This document shows positions 1 through 14,361 of a DNA stretch of 64,000 nt, one piece after another. The translations under genes and the position numbers were made by a program. This DNA comes from Epiperipatus broadwayi. Lineage: Eukaryota > Onychophora > Udeonychophora > Euonychophora > Peripatidae. The notes below the pieces were generated by a model. That model was not told the DNA's origin, ran no database searches, and saw only the letters and a program-made list of their open reading frames with translations. Position 1 is the first letter of the stretch; each line of letters opens with the position of its first letter. The DNA is taken from positions 1 to 64,000 of the forward strand of contig JAQFVV010000986.1 in NCBI GenBank assembly GCA_028023455.1. Direction: 5' to 3'.

Positions 1-584
1 TTCTATTATTATTTTGTTAAATTCTAGCCAGCAAAAAAACACAACCGGTTACTTCTAAATCAGCTCTGCTTATTCTCTCGCTGCCTTGCTATCTAATGTC
101 TCTAATTGCCTCCTTCCTTTTCATTCTTATCTTACCAATCTATCTGGAATTTTTTTTATACAGTTTACATTTTTCCAATTTCTAATTACAATTTTCATTT
201 CATTCTTTTGATACATTTAATATTGAATGCCACTAATTGCAACATTCCTTTCCATTACTTTATCTCGTATCTATCTATTTGGAAATTTGGTACAAGTTTA
301 CATTTTTAATTTTACAATTATAATTAATTTCGTTCTTTTTACACGTGATTTTCTTATTTAACAAAGAAAGAGACGCGTTCAGTTTTACACCCCTCCCCTT
401 TCCTTTCTAATCTTTCATCATTATTTAGCTTTTCTAATTTCTTTTAAAATAAGTTTTTAGAATCCTTTTAACTAAATTTTTTCTTTCTTTTTTTTTCTAT
501 TTCTTTTAACGAAACCCTTCTCTTTATTAATATTATTGAGAATCAATAATATATATATGCGAGCCTACATTTATGTAGATATCG

Positions 585-586
<2 letters not shown>
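1..586. other. pyrimidine-rich AT DNA with a degenerate duplication
   Basis: No gene is recognised. About 125-352 holds two degenerate copies of a ~130-bp unit: each has a CTATCT stretch, then TTTACATTTTT, then an AATT-rich part ending in TTCGTTCTTTT or TTCATTCTTTT. Short open frames here are rich in F, I, Y and S, as expected of T-rich DNA, and look fortuitous. Confidence 0.45.

Positions 587-650
<64 letters not shown>
587..650. repeat. (AT)n microsatellite
   Basis: An uninterrupted AT dinucleotide run. A smaller AT run and an inverted CTACAT/ATGTAG pair lie just upstream. Confidence 0.95.
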
Positions 651-653
<3 letters not shown>

Positions 654-1054
654 TTAGAAAACCACATGTTCAATAAATATAAAATTCATCAAACCAAGCT
701 TATAATTTCAAAATCCTAAAAACTTCTAAAATATAAATTTTATTACAACATAGGCTTATAATCAGATATTGAAATATTAATTTTACAATTAATAATTAAT
801 TGCATTTTATCTTAACATTAGTCTAAAGAAATAAGCAATATTAATTTTACAATTAATCAAAAAATAATAAATCAGATTTTTTCTTACCAAAGGAAGTAAT
901 GTTATTTGCTTAATTTCTCACATGTCATTATTAATTGGCAAATGGATAAAAACAATCTAAATGAGAGACATTTCTCAAAAATGATAAGGCTACCTACCGA
1001 TGGTGAAAAAATTAGTGTTTATCTTATTTAAAATCCAGCACCTGTTGTAAAAGA
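651..1054. other. AT-rich spacer, no gene seen
   Basis: No coding or RNA feature is recognised. The string ATATTAATTTTACAATTAAT (or a near copy) occurs twice, about 65 bp apart, near 775 and 838. Confidence 0.4.
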
Positions 1055-1140
1055 TAGAGTGGATAGCTAAAAGGATCTTGAAAGTCAGTGTTAAAATCCT
1101 CGATATTTCATCTAAACTCAAGGTATATTAATTATACCTC
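1055..1140 (+). repeat. truncated SINE-like copy (tRNA-like part only)
   Basis: The segment GTGGATAGCT, followed by CTTGAAAGTC and a degraded B-box (GTTAAAATCC), matches the tRNA-like part of the copies near 1.5, 34.2, 34.7 and 43.6 kb. The following ATCTAAACTC..GGTATA matches their 3' part. The upstream hairpin part is absent. That the family is a SINE is inferred from the box A and box B like motifs. Confidence 0.5.
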
Positions 1141-1392
1141 TATTTAAATGTTACAAATTCAGCTTCTACCCTTCCCATCCCTCTTCTATGTATTTAAAAT
1201 GGACAAGGTCTTATACATAAGGGGTCATATTGACTTAAAGTGAGCATAGACATGACAGTAATATTGGCATTAATAAGGGATTTGGGTATTCCCATCATCA
1301 GATTTTCAATGGTATGGATGGCTAAAAACTTGGAGAGTGAATAGATTGCATCCTATCAATTACAGTTTGAAGATTTCCTATCTTAATATAAA

Positions 1393-1590
1393 ATGAGCAC
1401 TGATTATATATTTATATGTGTGGGAGATGATGATCTGGACTGACTGATAAATGCTGGTCCAGCATGAAATATGTAAATTAGAGATCATTTATCTTTCCAC
1501 ATGTGTGTGGTCATGAGTATAGTTTTTATGAGATAAAGTGGATAGCTGAAGAGAGCTTAAAAGACTATGTTCAAATCCCCTTAATAATAA
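1393..1590 (+). repeat. SINE-like repeat, copy 1
   Basis: This member of a dispersed family starts with TGATTATATA and has GATCTGGACTGACTGATAA, a perfect AGCAT-type hairpin, GAAA, then GGTCATGAGTAT. Next come a box A like TAGCTGAAGAG and a box B like GTTCAAATCCCC. The two boxes lie only ~35 bp apart, so the tRNA-related part is compressed. The CTGATAA..GAAA pair sits where other copies have a hammerhead-like CTGATGA..GAAA. It is followed by an AATAAT-rich tail. Confidence 0.6.
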
Positions 1591-3279
1591 TTATAATAAC
1601 TTTATTCTATGAAGTAAACACAAATTTTATTACAGTTATTTGAAAACTCCAAACAAAAAAAAAATTGTGCGAGTAGTTTGCATGTAAAAAATATCAAGTT
1701 AAACAAAAAGAAAAGAAAAGATAAAACAGAGTCAAAATTAACAAAAAAGTAAATTACAAGTAAAGCTGACAGAAATGTAAATATAAATGGATAATATAAT
1801 TCATATATATTGATTTGCAATCCTTAGTGTAAATACTTTTTAAAAGATACATAAGAAATATTATTCAAATCAACTGAACGCTCATATATAAATGTACTAA
1901 GTAGTATAGAACCAGAAAATACATATTATTTCCTACTAGATTTTTTTAATAACATGGTAAACTTAATTGGAATCTATTATAAAGACGGATACTGAGATTA
2001 GAAACTCCATGACTTAGAAAAAAATTTACTATAAAAATCTCAAGAATGATCCTATGTTGATATAAATGATTAATGTCAAATATATCATGCTCAATGAATA
2101 TATCTCGAACAGAAGAGGATGAAGATCTACTAAAGATAATGTGCAAAATATAATTTTGCAGAACATAAAGAAAATAGAATATATCAAGAACTGCTATCAC
2201 AAATAGAGATATTATTGTATAAAATGCTCTGATAACAGATAATATGAATAAAAAGAAAAACTAGTCTAAGAAAAAATTTAGCTAAATAAAAAAATATTTA
2301 GTATAACTTATATAAAAATATTCACAAAGATATATAATATGATTTGATCAAGATAATTCGGGTGTAATTTATATTCACAAATAACAACAATTATTTACAA
2401 AAGGGATATTCTTACAAGTGCACACATTGTGAAAATAGAAAATATGTTTACAACAAATTTCAATTTTAAGAGAAAAAATAATTATGCCCATAGGAAAAAA
2501 AAAACTAACCTTATTTTATCCACATGTACAAAGAATTATAAGCCAAATTAAATTATGATCTTTATTTGTTATTTTATCAAAAAGCAACATTGCAAGATAA
2601 GACAATGTCATCATCTATTTCATTATTATTTACCTAAATTTTTTAATATACATAAAATGGCTTGCCAGAAATTTTTGCCATTAGTGAATCATTTTTCTTT
2701 AGCCATGGTTATGCCATATAGTGTCATGAGATGCCAAAATGACAGTGCTTAAGAAATGCCATACCAAGATATCAAGAACAAGTGGATAATGAAAACTAAT
2801 AGTTAGCAACTTGTCTGATAATATTAACTAGGAAAGCACAGGATGGAAATTTGTTAAGTACTATCATCTGGCATTTATTGATTAGGAAAGCTTGCATTGA
2901 GTGGTATAATAGTGGTGAGAAACAAAGAATTCACTATTGCATATCATTGTGAAAGCAAGGGTTCTGTGATATCTTATTGATTTGAAACTTTATCATATAA
3001 ATCATTAACATAAAAATTCTTACTTTTTATTGTCTACAGTATTGAGTCATACATTTCCTTTAATTATAAATTCATTTCTCAAATTTCCCTTTTTTCAAAA
3101 AAAATTCTATTACTTTATTATGCACTAAAACATATACTATTTGTTTTAATTTCTATATTACTCTACATTAATTAGCTTTACGTACTTTGAATTTCAGTCT
3201 TTGTTTATTTATTATAACATTTCTATTTTCTACTATTCCTTTCATTAAGTTACGCACATATATATATATATTAAATAAA
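1591..3279. other. AT-rich stretch, no gene seen
   Basis: I see no RNA gene, no protein family and no strong repeat. Open frames up to 84 codons are biased to I, F, L, Y and N, have no recognisable motif, and look like chance. Unrecorded old repeat sequence cannot be excluded by eye. Confidence 0.35.
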
Positions 3280-3440
3280 ACAAGTTATACATTTCGTTAA
3301 CTCGCTTATAGCTTGCATTTAATGATCACTAGATGGAGCTTTACCAATATCTCCATACAAGCTTTGTATACATAAATGCTGAGAGAGACAGAATTCAATA
3401 TCTCTTTCGTTATCTCCACCTTCAGATCAGTTGATTTCAA
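3280..3440 (+). repeat. dispersed ~150-bp repeat (also at 43.75-43.90 kb, inverted)
   Basis: The order AAATAAAACAAGTTAT, TTAGCTTGCATTTAAT, CTAGATGGAGCTTTACCAAT, CAAGCTTT is found in reverse complement between 43,745 and 43,900. Both copies adjoin microsatellites: ATCT just downstream here, TA repeats at the other. No coding potential is seen. Confidence 0.55.
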
Positions 3441-3490
3441 GCTAATTGGCTATCATCAGTGAAGGGTAGGGACTAAAAACTAGATCTAAA

Positions 3491-3860
<370 letters not shown>

Positions 3861-3940
3861 TATCCCATTAACATAAAAGATAATTTTTTTTCATAAACCT
3901 AAAATTAAAAGGCTGAGTACTTTCGGTTTATCAAGATGAC

Positions 3941-4193
3941 TATGAAATTCCATGTTCACAGTGCTCAGGAATCTATGTAGGTCCATCCAATAAATAAATT
4001 TGTCAGAAATAGGGCACATAAAGATTACTTCAATCAAAAGTTAAATATAGCGGCTTTTGATTTTGATAATGATAAAATATTTGCTAATTTGGAAAATTAT
4101 GATTTGAGAACCATGAAAGAACCTATGGAAATATTAAAAAGGATGACTAGCTTAAATAAATATGATGAAGCAAAACTTATACAAACCTTGTAG
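3941..4193 (+). pseudogene. PLE GIY-YIG endonuclease fragment (subfamily 1)
   Basis: The frame at 3,941 reads YEIPCSQCSGIYVG, a strong match to the start of the GIY-YIG fold in Penelope-like elements: the cysteine pair directly before the IYVG motif is typical of that group. It hits a stop a few codons later. A shifted frame then continues with NRAHKDYFNQKLN, DFDNDKIFANLENYDL and RRMTSLN-like residues to a stop at 4,191-4,193. In PLEs this nuclease nicks target DNA to prime reverse transcription. The piece lacks RT and has at least one stop and one frameshift, and part of the middle (the conserved H..TGH block) seems deleted, so it cannot be functional. Its sequence is clearly different from the GIY-YIG copies at 20.5, 34 and 35.6 kb. 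Confidence 0.7.
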
Positions 4194-4908
4194 AGGCCAC
4201 ATATTTTATCTTTTTATTCTAAAATCCAACTTGAAATCAGTTAATTAGAAAGCTGCAGGAAATAAACATTTTGGTTACTCCAGCTATCCCAAATACTTAA
4301 ATATAAAATGTATGTAAAAATGATTGTTCTTTACTTCACACTCAATCACATTATTACTTAAGATCTAACAGTTCTTCTTTAACACTTTAACTTTGATAAT
4401 GATGAATGACATTTTTTGAAAGCATCATTGGAATTTAATTTAAAAATAATATATGATTTAACACAAAAAATATATTGAAAGGAAGATTTTTACAGGCTAT
4501 ATATTGTACCGGTTGTTTTTGTCTGTTCATATAACAAGATTTAGCATCTAGGAAAAAATATCTCCAGTCCAATCATGTGCAAGATGCATAAGTCAGGAAC
4601 ACTCATGAACTCTTTCCTATTTGCCTATTTTCTAGATCTACCAATTTATGAGCAACAATCCCGATGATACCAATCTAATTTATCTCTCTCCACTGGCATT
4701 GCAAAGTGTAGACACAAAAAGACTCTAATTTAAAATTATATGATGGATTATTTTACCATAAATATAAGTTGAGCCCTTTAAAGGTCATGACCTTTCACAT
4801 TAATTATATATAGAGAGGATTAATGGGAGATCATCTAGTCAGAGCGAGCATAATTTAATAACTAAGATATTAATATTTAAATAAAAAAACAATGATTCTG
4901 CAAGTTTA

Positions 4909-4943
<35 letters not shown>

Positions 4944-5888
4944 TTTAAAGAAGTATGCATAAATATTTGGCTTATTATTTAATTGATCATCATTGGCCTT
5001 TTGATGTACATATAATTTGATTGACATTTTTACGGTAGCAGGTGAATCATATGACATTTGTTTATAACTTAGAAAATGACAACTTAAATTATTATTCTAT
5101 TTTATAGCAGCTAGCTCATATGCCAATAATTTATAAATATACTGATGAACAGTTGATTTAGCGCTATGAGGAAATATCTTTGAGATATACCAGTCCACTC
5201 CCAGAAAGAACAGAATATAGCACTTAACCAATTTAGCTTACAAACATTATTTTATGATTGAAATATTAACTTTATTACAAAAATATATTTTTATTAATAG
5301 GTGAAAGGATCTCAGTTTTACTAAGAGAAAAACATGTGTGGGATAGCTCATTAACATATATAATGGTGTCACAAAAATGCGCATATGAAATTATTAATAA
5401 TTACAATAAATAGATCTGTTTAGTAGAATCATAATATTATGGTTTATGGACATTCATAGGTTTGAGTTATGGCAAGAACTTTAAGAAAGATGTGTATGCA
5501 TGATGGTGGAATTATATGTTCCAATCTCGGATCTGAAAAATGTGCTTCCAAATTTGAGGACAAAGAATGGTGACCGAATTCCTTCTGCTACTTTGGCAGG
5601 TTCGATTCACAAAACAAAAGTGTCAGCTATTAATAACAATAGACCAGGTATTTCTTGGAGTAACCCTATGTCAATTGCTCAAATGACAAAATAAGTCCCA
5701 AAGGGGGGGGGGTTGCCAGCTGTGTTTTTGGACTTGGAATGAATATATGGGATCTGGATTACCCAAAATCCTGAGAAACGAAGCACAAAAACACACATAT
5801 GTGTATTTGAATGTAGAGGCCTGTTTGCATACAATGCTTGAAATGAAAGATATATGTTACTTTAAAACTAAGGATGAATAAGTTATAA

Positions 5889-5890
<2 letters not shown>

Positions 5891-5979
<89 letters not shown>
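5891..5979. repeat. (TA)n microsatellite inside repeat copy C
   Basis: A pure TA run. It is absent from the corresponding place in copies A and B. Confidence 0.95.
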
Positions 5980-7559
5980 TGAGAATGTCCAACATAATAG
6001 TATGACTTAAATACCAAACAGTAATGAATTATTTAAACCTATTACTAAAATACATAATCATTAGAATATAGATTTCCCTTCCCATTTATTTTAATTGATC
6101 TATAAACTTCCTATAACATTAAATAAATATAAGAATTTGGTTGTAAATGCTGTTATATTATACTAAACATAATTTAAGCATATATGAATGGGGTGGTGGT
6201 TATTAATTTTGATATAACAGATTTAATTTTTTATGGTTTTTAAGATTAGCACTTACTATTTAAATAAAATAAAAGAAAAACATTTCTTAGAAAACAGATT
6301 TCTACTCTGTTTTCTACATTGACATTATAGGATAGTTAATTTGTTTTTATCAAATTCACAAGCATTTGTTAAAATAAAATAAGACTTGTTTTAATTAAAC
6401 TTAATCTAGTCAGCCCATAAAGTAGAGAGGGGGTTAAAAATGATACTGGCAAATTTGAGGGATTATTTGCATATTTAAATATATAAAACACAATAATGAA
6501 AATTATAAAATATTATTGCCGCATGAAGGTGAAAGAAAAATATTACATTTATTTAATACAGGCTCAAGAAAGTTATATACAGTTATACAGGTAAGTAAAT
6601 TACATTACAAATCATTTTAGTGAAATATTAAATTTCTAATAGAATGATATCTTGAGTTATAGACAGGGTTATTATAAATAATTATGGAAGGCTGAATTTA
6701 AGAGTTTATACATTAGGCAGTGGCTAAAGTTCTTTTACCTTTATAAAATTAGTGGTGATCCTAGATGATTCAGTGTCCATTGGGATTGGTGAACTAGATC
6801 TAGATTTGGTTAATCAGACAGGTAGCATTTAATTATTCAGTCTCTAAGCATATTTAAATTCATGGGTAATGGGATCAAGAGTGATGACTGCAGGAAAGAA
6901 CATGTTTGAATGGAGAGAAAGGTGAAAATTTCCACTACTCACTATACATTGAATTATTGTCATGACAAGCATGGATTATTTCTATCATTGCTGCTTAAAT
7001 ATTATGAGTCTCCTCTCTGAATTCAAATCTAGCAGTTCTTATACTATTCTTCCATTGATATTGTAAAGCACTTAGCTGCTAGACCTGAGGCACTTTATCC
7101 ACTTAGCAGATCTGGAATTTGCTGACTGGATACACCTTTTGTTTAAGTAAGTTTTAAAACAGTGCAATCCTGTTAAGATTTTTCAAACTGATTGTTTTAA
7201 AATATGATCTAAGATTTTAAAACAAATTTGAAAGTGGATAAAATTTCCACTAATGGATTTTTACATTATTCTATAAAATTATCATATATTTTAGATGGAC
7301 AAATGGGTTCCAGTAAATTGTCTTAAATTACATTCGAGAATCTTCTACAAGATTGTGTCAGCCTTTTGACCGCCATGATTAAAATAAATAATAAATTAAA
7401 TATAATTTTAAAAATATACATTAATATAATACACTTTAATTTGAAATATGTTTTAAAAGTAATCTCCCCTTACCTATAATTTGTATATATTCATTACACA
7501 TGCATATGAATTAAAATCAAATCAAATATTTATTTATTAAAATTAGTTACATTAAGTTA

Positions 7560-7675
<116 letters not shown>

Positions 7676-8049
7676 TTATCATTTTATTAGTTAAGTTACA
7701 AAATATATGTATCAATAAATATGTATAAGTGTGTAAGAATGGAATTTGAATATGGTTTGATGGTGGGAGATTCTGAGTAGGCTGTGAAGCTTGATCTGAG
7801 TATCAGATCGACTGCTTCAATATATAAATGAAATGTAATCCTCATCTATGTATAATTTATTGTAGTAAAATATATAACAATGTTTTTGCTGGGTGACATA
7901 AACTGGGTATTAAATATTGGTTGTTTCACAGCATTTATTACCCTGTTGATGGTCTGTTTGACCCAGTTGAAAGGTTGGTATATATTTTATTGCAATAACA
8001 ATAAATTACACTCAGATAAACCTGGATATATATAAATGGAGAGAGAATA

Positions 8050-9358
<1,309 letters not shown>

Positions 9359-9479
9359 GAAATTATCTAGACCAAGCACCATGCAGCATCAACATTGTCT
9401 CTTGAGACAAGCATCCTGTTTCTGTTTTAATTTTTTCAAATTTTATTGTAAAATAGTAATTGTAATTTTATAGATATAG

Positions 9480-10270
9480 GATTGAAGCAAAAATGGCATC
9501 TTAGTAACCAAACAGTAAACATAAGAAAAATTGTAGCCCTAAATGAAAGGATAAGGTCACATTTCATGCTATCAAGAAGAATAGGAATAGAGGGAGTACA
9601 CAATATAGTAATAGACTCAATGATATTCCTCTAGGTAAAAAGAGCAAGACACTAGAGCAAAAATGATATTCTGTTTCTTTAAATTTATGACAAAAAGAAC
9701 AAATGGGGGGGGGGTCAATGTTAGTATGCAACATTCTCTATGGTAAGAAATGACTAGGAGGGAGAGCTTCTAAATTGGATTTTGATAATGAAATTGAGGT
9801 ATTTTGGTATCACATACCAGTATTTGAATTTTTTGATTATCTATTTATTAGTGATAACAAGAAAAAGTGGGAAATGGAGGTTGCCTATCACTATGGATCA
9901 ATTGTTTGTAAGCCCCCAAAAGAGTATTTTCCTAAAACATGTGTTATTATTAAAATCAATATAAGCAGCAATGGATTTGATTAAGAATTGAAAAAAAAAC
10001 TTTACCCTGTGAAGACTTTCATTATGCATGGCTAGAACAAATTTCACAGTATTATGTTAAACAGAGACAAAAATAGTATTAAATAACCTTTGAATATAAA
10101 AGATAAGAATTGATTGAAGGAAGGCCACTATCTTTGGTATGCTTTTGTAAAGATCTAAAAGTGATTGTAATGACTCTTTTATTCCAAATCAGTTTGAAGC
10201 ATAACAAATTAATCTTCTTGCAAGCATTAATATAGTTGATAATCAACATATAGTAAACCATCTTTGGAAA
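9480..10270 (-). pseudogene. LINE 3'-end fragment (C-terminal domain)
   Basis: The minus-strand frame from about 10,200 reads CFKLIWNKRVITITFRSLQK, then HTKDSGLPSINSYL. This is the pattern of the post-RT region of LINE polyproteins (an aromatic-W-N-K block, then a GLP-N--Y block). Further along, near 9,700, another minus frame gives ICSFCHKFKETEYHFCSS, a C-x2-C..H..C zinc-type motif that commonly ends such polyproteins. Several stops and frameshifts separate the pieces. It lies just beyond the 3' end of the larger LINE at 10.7-16.1 kb. The WNK block comes after that LINE's own terminal zinc motif, so this is probably a separate, 5'-truncated insertion. Confidence 0.55.
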
Positions 10271-10446
10271 AGTCAGGCTTTTGAATACTTCTAAATAAAT
10301 ATTCCCAACCCTTCGACTACTAAATTATGATTCAATATCTATAACCATGTTACTATGTATAGGTTGCACTTTTTTTATTAAACATTACTTTTATTATTCT
10401 AAGATTTTACATTTAACTCAGTGAGATCTGATATGTATATTATTAG

Positions 10447-10448
10447 TT

Positions 10449-10535
<87 letters not shown>
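10447..10535. repeat. (GT)n-(TA)n microsatellite at the LINE 3' boundary
   Basis: A short GT run followed by ~78 bp of TA. It lies between the two LINE segments, directly before CTTCAGCAGCCAATCTGAAA. A similar CCAATCTGAAGTGATTT follows a TA tract near 49,035. Confidence 0.9.
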
Positions 10536-10537
<2 letters not shown>

Positions 10538-10734
10538 TCAGCAGCCAATCTGAAATGATTTTTCATAACAGGTTAGCTGGCATCTGATAAATCAAATAAT
10601 TCTCACGTGGCCTTAAATATTTCTGTTGGTGTTATTGATTTGTCTCTCTTTTTGATTTTCTTAATACAGTTTATTAGTAGTTGTTTAGTGTTATTTTGTG
10701 ATTATTCAAGAATTAGTTTACATCTAATTTTCCA

Positions 10735-13700
10735 AATGGAGTAGGCCAGGAATTTTGAGATTCTTATAAGTTGATATATTTCTTTTAATGCAGTCCTTGA
10801 GGAATAAAATGAAAGGCTTATTTGTTTTCATATATGCATTTATTACATTTCTATGAATACTCCATCTTTGTAATATGTCAAAAATGTGCCCTATGATTTC
10901 TTCTTCCCTTTTATAAATGTGGCATATAAGGTCAACCTTAGTGAACCCTCTCTTGTATACTAGAAAAGCATTTGTAGCGAGTGTTTCTAAGTTTATTTTG
11001 AGTATGAAGTCCAAGTATTTAGTTATAGATTCCAATACCTTAACCTTGAGATTATTTCTTTATTGGTTATCTCCAGTGCAACCCTATTCTCCAATTGGTC
11101 ACATTGTATTCCTCTCAATATGAGATTTTGTTAACAAATATTAGAACTTAGGGCTGTATATATTTTCTCTGTGCGTCCGTACTGCAGTTAACCATGTATC
11201 TTTGCTTGGTGGTGGGTGATCAGTGGAGATTACTGTGGTTAAGTACTCCTCATTAGGATATTTTTGGTTGAATTTATGTATTGAGTTAAATGATTTTTGA
11301 GAATAGTATGTTGAAATTTGAGTATAAGGATATTCCATTTATGTTTCTTGGCCTCTGCATTTTCCTTATGCTGATAGCTTCTACTCCCCTGATAGTATCT
11401 TCAAACAAATGAATTTATTTTTTTCTCAAATCCTTTGGAAAAGCTAATTGCAGGTAGGTAATATTTTATTCTGGAAATACTAATATATTTAGCAGTGGGA
11501 CCTTCCCATAAATTGATAGATACCCTTTAGAGAAGGCATTATTTTTTGGGTGACAGTTAGTATAGATAGAGTCTTGAATATCTTTTTTCATTACTAATGA
11601 ATATTTTGTGATCAGGAATCCTATGAACTTTTGTGGGGCTGCCATAAATTTTGTAGGTATTTTTTGTTATACATCAGCTTCCATGCTGCAGATTTGTTTA
11701 TGTTAAATTCTAAGCCAAAATACTTTGTGTAAGCAAAAATCATTTGTGTACTGTTCAGTATGCTTTCCAGTTTGCTATGTACCTCTTTGATGGTATGAAT
11801 ACCACTATATTGTCCATATATGATATGTGGTTAATTTCATTATTTATTGTGGGTATAAATATTCCTGGTAGATTCCCATTTATTTCTATAAGCAGCAGGT
11901 TTATATATACTATGAAATAAAATGCACTTAGAGGAAATCTTCAGGAAATCAAGAATTGTGGTTTAAAGTCAAGTGCTATCCTCCCATCCAAGGTTACAAA
12001 TATCTTTCTATTGCACAATAAATTGTCTATAATTTGGGTGAACACATCTAATACAGAATATTTTTCTGAAAAACAACATTTCTGGGGGGAGGGAGGTGAA
12101 TGATACGAAATATCAGTTAAACAAGATGGGAAGAGATTTTTTCACCCATATCTTTTATTTTTTCTAGTATATCCAACAGGATTTCTGGATGGACTGAGTT
12201 GAATGCCATCGAAATATCCAGTTAGACCATGATAGGACAAGATTTTTTCATCCACTTATATCTATTATTAATTTTAAATTGGCATATGGCATCAACAGTT
12301 GGTGTTTCCTTTTTGCAAACTGTGATTGAGATATATGAGTCAGGATTTTATCTTGAATATTATCCTTAATTATTGATTCTATTATTTTTATAATTAATGG
12401 TACCATTGATTAGGTCTCAAGTTAGAAACCTCTGAGAGGATAATTTGTTTTTTAAAAAGGGGGACTAATGATATGGATATAACCCTTCAATGTTACAATG
12501 CCCCCTGTCAATTCATCAATCATCCTCCAAATGATTGGAACTGAAAAATTGTTTAAGTTCAGGAGCAGGAATTGGGGTATAACATAAGGTCCTGGATAAA
12601 TTTTCTCTGGAAGGAATCTCAACTTCTCTAATATAATCTTCTGTGTTATCCCATGTTCTCCCCTTTCTTTGTATTCTTCCCACATCTGTTCTTTTTCCTT
12701 TTCCTCATTTGTATTTTAACTTTGAAGCATTCATATATCTTCTGAAGCATGATCAGTCCAGTATAGTATAATCCCTTTGCCAATAGCTGTAATGGTGACA
12801 ATTTGTTTTTTCTTGCACCAAGCACCCATCTTATATAACTTTTTGTCCAGCAGTGTTGGTTGGTCAGAAAAACTTTTTGCCCTTTTTACTGTGATGTATT
12901 CTGCTAAATTCCTTTGTTTTTCTCTATATAGTATCTTTAGTTCCATTTTTGCCTTGACATTGTGACTACCATATGGGAGCCTCCCTAGGCTGTCATCAAT
13001 CTTTTCCAAACCTTTTAGTATTCCTGTAGGCCCTTTTGTCTTATATGTGTGATGCTTAATTAGTGATTGTATTATTCCCAGGAAAGGAAACCAGGATTCA
13101 ATTGGTGGGCATACCATGATATTAATTTTTTTGGAAGTAAATAATAAGATTATGAAATTATTGATTCTGATATAAAGGACTTAAAACAAGTATTTTTATA
13201 GTTTTATCATAACTCTCTTCTTCTACTGAGAACCCCACATCTGTATTAATTTAAGTTACTAGGGCTAGATGATCTGTGAAGAAATAGGCACAAGAGCAGC
13301 CTCCATCATGAAATGTATATCTGGACCATAGTATAATAGGTCAATCAATGGGGCTTACTTCATCTTGTAAAAAGAAAAGGCCCCCAGGGAAAAGAATCCC
13401 TCCCCACACATTAATTTCCTGTTCAATAAGTGAATACATTTTGCATTAAATTCATTGTATGCTACATTGAAGTCTTTTAGCAGGATTGATAGAGATGAAT
13501 TTGTTACCAGTGGCATATTGATTAGGTTATCACTCTATGTATCAATGATGGAGACTTCTGTATGTATAGATATTTTATATTGAATTTAAATCTTGCCATA
13601 TTTTAAGTTAACAATTAATATATTACTATCTATGTGTATGATTTGGAATGAGGAGAAGAGATTTTTTTTTATTAGAATAAGCTATTTCTGCAAAAGCTGT

Positions 13701-14300
13701 GAAGCATATTGGATATTTAAAGAAACCAAATTTTTCCATCAGTTCTTCTATTTTTTTACTAGAATTGATGTGTAGTTTAGTCTCTGACATGCATAATATA
13801 TGTGGAGACTCCTTTTCTATCCAATTCTTGATAGCATAGGCTTGTCTGAGAGAATTTAATCCCTAACATTGATTCCAACAATTTGAGTTTCATATTACTC
13901 TTAATATAGTATACAAGGGATCTAGTATGGGGATTGAGTTGGGGGATAGATCAAGCCCCAACAATTATTTTCATTGTAACCCTCCATTGAGTCAGCCCAA
14001 TTTCACCTCTCTCATGCACAGGCTCTTTGATGTTACACTTTTTATATGGTAAGGCAAGTCTCCTAAAACAGTGGGAGGGTTAAGTTTATTTGCTCCACAC
14101 ATTTGACAACATCTTGACCTTGTATTTGGAGATCTTGGTTATTGTTAATTGCATTAGGCTTTTTGTGTTTTTCTCTTTCCATAGTCTTTCTTTTTTCTCT
14201 TTCATTTTCCTCTCATCTGAGATTTCAGAACCAGATGACCCAAGATGGTCATCTTCTTGAGTTACATTTGAAGCCCAGCCATATTGTTTCCCTATGTCAG
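10735..14300 (-). pseudogene. decayed LINE ORF2 (endonuclease, RT, C-terminal zinc motif)
   Basis: Pieces of a non-LTR retrotransposon polyprotein lie in order on the minus strand. About 13,830-13,240 is the endonuclease: ILCMSETKLHINSSKK at its start and FFTDHLALV at its end, where the DH pair is part of the active site. About 12,685-12,460 is the RT start: IIWRMIDELTGG. Near 12,220 is LDISMAFNSVHPEIL, which carries the first catalytic Asp. Near 11,790 is SYMDNIVVF, where the usual YMDD has become YMDN. Near 10,920 a degraded zinc motif (ICHIYKREEEIIGHIF) has lost cysteines. Many stops and frameshifts make it inactive. The clade cannot be fixed without a tree; the YMDD-type motif is unlike the FADD of many LINEs. 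Confidence 0.8.
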
Positions 14301-14361
14301 TTTTGACTTTTTTTTAGGTTTACTTTTGATAGATTTTGATCATGACACTTGAAGTTGTATC

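Noticed and set aside
5500-5694. A 64-codon plus frame of balanced composition
   Set aside because: It lies in 3-kb repeat copy C and the frame is not shared by copies A and B.
9775-9984. Two overlapping plus-strand frames of 60-69 codons
   Set aside because: They are antisense to a LINE 3' fragment and show no motif of their own.
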